A stretch of DNA of 64,000 nt. Source: Marasmius tenuissimus (lineage: Eukaryota; Basidiomycota; Agaricomycetes; Agaricales; Marasmiaceae). The position numbers and the translations under genes are program-made. Shown here piece by piece: positions 61,330-64,000 of the stretch. Position 1 is the stretch's first letter. Each line of letters starts with the position of its first letter. The stretch is taken from the NCBI GenBank assembly GCA_029532415.1, contig JAQOTA010000015.1, positions 124,001-188,000 of the forward strand, given 5' to 3'. Below the pieces are notes generated by a model. That model saw only the letters and a list, made by a program, of their open reading frames with translations. It ran no database searches and was not told the origin of the DNA.

Positions 61330-61615
61330 ATTACATTTTGAGTACGCAACCAGAACAATGTATGTATGTATCCCAAATGTATTTTCCTCCCGGAATATGC
61401 ACAAGGTACTAGTGTACCAAGGACACTGTTACAGCCGATATAGCCTCCATAGCGTTGGTAGATCAATTCGCACACGTGCTAAAGGTGGTTATGGAGTGTT
61501 ATGGAGCGTTATATACAGCCCGGTGAGGTGCTATGGAGCACTACATGGTAGGGGGGAGTCTAAGCCGCTATAAGTGCTACTAAGGCTACATACACACCGA
61601 ACGTGTTTGCTGATG
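61330..61615. repeat. Right terminus: subterminal TATGGAGCG repeats plus inverted repeat
   Basis: CTCCATAGCG at 61445-61454 and TATGGAGTG, TATGGAGCG and TATGGAGCA at 61490-61540 are inverted relative to most left-end copies. The last 16 bp are the terminal inverted repeat ending CTGATG. Confidence 0.8.
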
Positions 61616-62906
61616 TGGTTGGGTGACCCGGGCTTCGACGTGCATGAACGAGTCCTTCGGCCGACGGTCATTTCGACGTTGACAAACACCCCCATCGCTG
61701 TCGCAAACAACACTGTCTGGGAGTGCGTCGACAATAGTCTCTCAGATCGAAAACTACCGGAAAATGGGATGACCAGGTGGGCTCAAAAAAAAACCATCCA
61801 CTTCTTTCATCTAAGATCTCGAGTAGATTCACACTCGTTGGTGGACGCTTTCTGTCGTTGCAGTTGAATGTGGATGCAGAGGAGGCGTGGATGGTGCAGG
61901 CCTGGAGTGTTTTTAGTGTGTGTGGAATCTCCTTGGACGAGGATCTAAGTGTTTTCAGTGCGTTGTTGTTTCCCTTTCCCCTTCCACTCACCAACATCTC
62001 TCAGAGCTTGTCTACCCTCGCATCTTGTTGTCTGGCCCCCTTTCAGGAGCTGAAGCCCATCGACGCTCAGAACAACCAATCTACCTTTTTATCCGACCAC
62101 CTCCCCTCGACCTGCGCAATGGCTACACCTCTTCCATTTATTTCTGGTCTTTCGTTGACGATGGCCACTCCCCGCTCTCGGACAACCTCTGCAACGACTT
62201 TGGCCTTCCGACAGAGCTCAGATCCGCTCCATACTTCTTCTCATGGTCTTGGTCCCATGAAGCCTACAGCAGCATACGCCAATATCAGCTAACCCGAGGC
62301 TTTGACCTGTCCACCACCAATTTCGCTCGATCTCTCGAATACGACAAAAACATCTACCAACCTCTGAGTGACTCGGATCGGTTTGCGCAGCTCAACCAAG
62401 GCTTGTTTCATTTTTCCTCCTCTTTGTCGTCATCTGATCTCCTCCAATCGTGCTGGCAAAACCTCCCCCCGAGGACAGACCCTCGAAGTTGATGGCACAT
62501 GTCTCAACAATGGAAGATCTTGCTACAGCTCGCCCGACTCGACTCCCTCACAACTTTGAACTGACCACAACTAATTTTGCTCGGCATGTCGGAGTTGGCA
62601 AACATGTTCTCCAGCCCGCGAACGACCTGAATCAATTTGAGCATGTCCAACAAGGTCGGCTCCATCTACCTCTCCCATGCGAATCCCTCTAAACCTCTCT
62701 TTGGCAGAGTCTGAATGCAAACCTCCAACATCCACTGCGTCAAAAAGTATGAAACTCACTTCATACCTCTCGCTCTAGCCTATCTCACTCTGACATCATT
62801 AGCAACAGCAGTTGGAGCTCATTCCGCCGGGTTGTTATCTGCCCTACTCTCCCCCCTCTCATCCACACTCTCGAATGATTCGGACATTCTTGCTATTAGC
62901 TTTTAG
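61616..62906 (+). pseudogene. Array gene copy 5, 3' part (beyond the transposon)
   Basis: After the TG duplication the frame continues V-W-L-G-D-P..HERVLRPTVISTLTNTPIAV. Exons end at 61776, then 61827-61957, then 62005 onwards to about 62388 (QQPIYLFIRP, FGLPTEL, YQPLSDSDRFAQ). The class B C-terminal exons then end SDILAISF at 62906. All inferred exons are open. Together with 49605-50594 this is a single gene with a copy-1-type N-terminus and a copy-2/3-type C-terminus, a combination not seen in the other copies. Confidence 0.85.
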
Positions 62907-64000
62907 CTTCGGGTATCATTGTTACTGTTTCTGATTAGGTATCCTATTGCTCACATCAACAGCGACGTTAGCTCTGTCCATGTAGTGTATCCTTTTTGAA
63001 ATACTATACAAGACTCGCCAGACTGGCAAGGTACGATACTCCAATAGGTCGGGTGCGAATACCATCGACCGTCACTCCCACCCTAATGCTCGTCATCTCC
63101 AGCGATATGCTCCAGTCAACCTCTGAGTTGGTGGAGTCTTCGCTGGTGCTACTTGATATTCTCGAGCGCGGCTGAGTCCCAGTCATATCTTGAGCTGAAT
63201 CAAGCACCGTATTGCCTGAGCTTGAGTAATTGTGCCGCTTCCTAGCCGTTTTCAGAGGGCTTTCCGTGGGCCTTGGACACTGGATCGGATCATGGTGCAT
63301 CTGACGGTTCGATACGACTGGCTTTCTCATTTCCCAGACCGACAAATCCTGAGCACCCAAGTCAACGGAATGGATCAGAATGTACGAGTACTCGCCTCTC
63401 AACAGCACCCATGATCTATTCGACCCTTCCGAAGGTTTCCTTTCCCACATCTCGAGATCCTATTGTCACCGTCTATCCGGGTCCGTCCAGTTCTCGATGC
63501 GAATCATGTATAATCGGGGCATGATTATCCTGAGCGGAGTAGTTTCGTCACTGGGGAACGAGCGCGAGGAGATCCCATTCAATGAATAAATGTACGGGTG
63601 TGCAGTTCTAGAAGAGATTGAGGTCTGAGAAGTGAAAGTGAGCAGAGAGAAAATATACGGCCCTCGGCGTGAAAATCACCTTCTTCGAAGCAGAGAGTCG
63701 TGCCGGGGCCCATTTTACACTGATTACTGCCTTTTTGTCTCTTTCCGCCTAGATCCATTGAGAATATCTTCACCCACGAAGCTGGAGGCGTAACGATGAC
63801 CTGTAACGATTCTAGCCAGCTAGTTTGTCCAATCAGAAGTGGCTGCATGGCATGGGCCGAGGAGAACGTATACTGTTGTGAGTGTCGAGGCCACGGTGAT
63901 AGCAGTCCACTGGCAGCTACATATCCTCGCCAACAGCTTCTCGTTCACGCTCACAGCAGGTTCCGGAACGTCTTCGAGTCCCGAAAAGGATGTGTCCCAA
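62907..64000. other. Spacer after copy 5, no gene identified
   Basis: The first bases after the stop resemble the class B spacer start, but the match fades quickly. Short frames (63004-63450 minus, 63273-63524 plus, 63579-63848 minus) have no recognisable domain. Minus-strand donor-like sites are again present. Confidence 0.4.

Larger units (their letters stand above)
50595..61615. mobile_element. 11 kb Plavaka-type (CMC) DNA transposon inserted in array gene copy 5
   Basis: The termini are near-perfect inverted repeats: CATCAGGAAACACGTT on the left and, on the other strand at the right, CATCAGCAAACACGTT. They are flanked by TG on each side (50593-50594 and 61616-61617). Removing the element plus one TG makes the host gene's frame continuous (G-V-V-W-L-G-D..ERVLRPTV, compare copies 1-4). 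Inside are a minus-strand Plavaka transposase (51004-54976), a divergent plus-strand gene starting at 55204 and a DUF6532-like end at 61329. It is further interrupted by two solo LTRs and a hAT-like element. Without those three and their duplications it would be about 9 kb. Confidence 0.9.

Noticed and set aside
1..64000. CRISPR arrays, operons, ribosome-binding sites or rRNA genes
   Set aside because: The sequence is eukaryotic and intron-rich. None of these features was seen.

Overview
The window looks like a repeat-rich accessory region from a basidiomycete fungus, most likely an Agaricomycete. The evidence is genes split by many 49-65 bp GT-AG introns, a Plavaka-type (CMC superfamily) DNA transposase, a DUF6532-like partner gene, solo LTRs and hAT elements. 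No ribosomal, bacterial or organellar gene was seen. The species cannot be named from the sequence.

Layout. The core is a tandem array of one multi-exon plus-strand gene family. Its starts lie at 3606, 15527, 26466, 37349 and 49605, a period of about 11-12 kb. Each copy encodes a basidiomycete protein of unknown function with a G-D-Q-[VI]-N-[NYH]-T-T N-terminus, a degenerate kinase-N-lobe-like segment, a W-x-D-P-G-R-G-V-F-C-R-G-P block and a long C-terminal region. Copies 1-4 look intact. The spacers of about 8-10 kb fall into two classes. Class A follows copies 1 and 4; class B follows copies 2 and 3 and is near-identical between them. Parts of A and B are recognisably homologous. The spacers hold short plus- and minus-strand exon-like pieces, including a minus-strand possible membrane-protein gene, that I could not name.

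The fifth copy is split at 50595-61615 by an 11 kb DNA transposon. It has near-perfect CATCAG-starting terminal inverted repeats, a 2-bp TG target duplication and subterminal CCATAGCG repeats. It carries a minus-strand Plavaka transposase with an N-terminal zinc finger and a divergent plus-strand gene ending in a DUF6532-like region. The element was itself hit by two solo LTRs of one family (53706-54461, duplication TCAAT, inside the transposase coding exon; 56776-57521, duplication ATCCC) and by a 519-bp hAT-like element (58024-58542, duplication ACTCATCG). The rest of the gene resumes in frame at 61616 and runs to 62906.

Elsewhere, a 695-bp hAT remnant (20851-21545), a 383-bp inverted-repeat element (36685-37067) and a 541-bp hAT-like element (48543-49083) sit in spacers. 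For the first two, the neighbouring array unit supplies the empty site, so the insertions post-date the duplication. The window therefore records an ordered history: gene-family tandem amplification with sequence exchange between copies, then successive transposon insertions nested inside each other.
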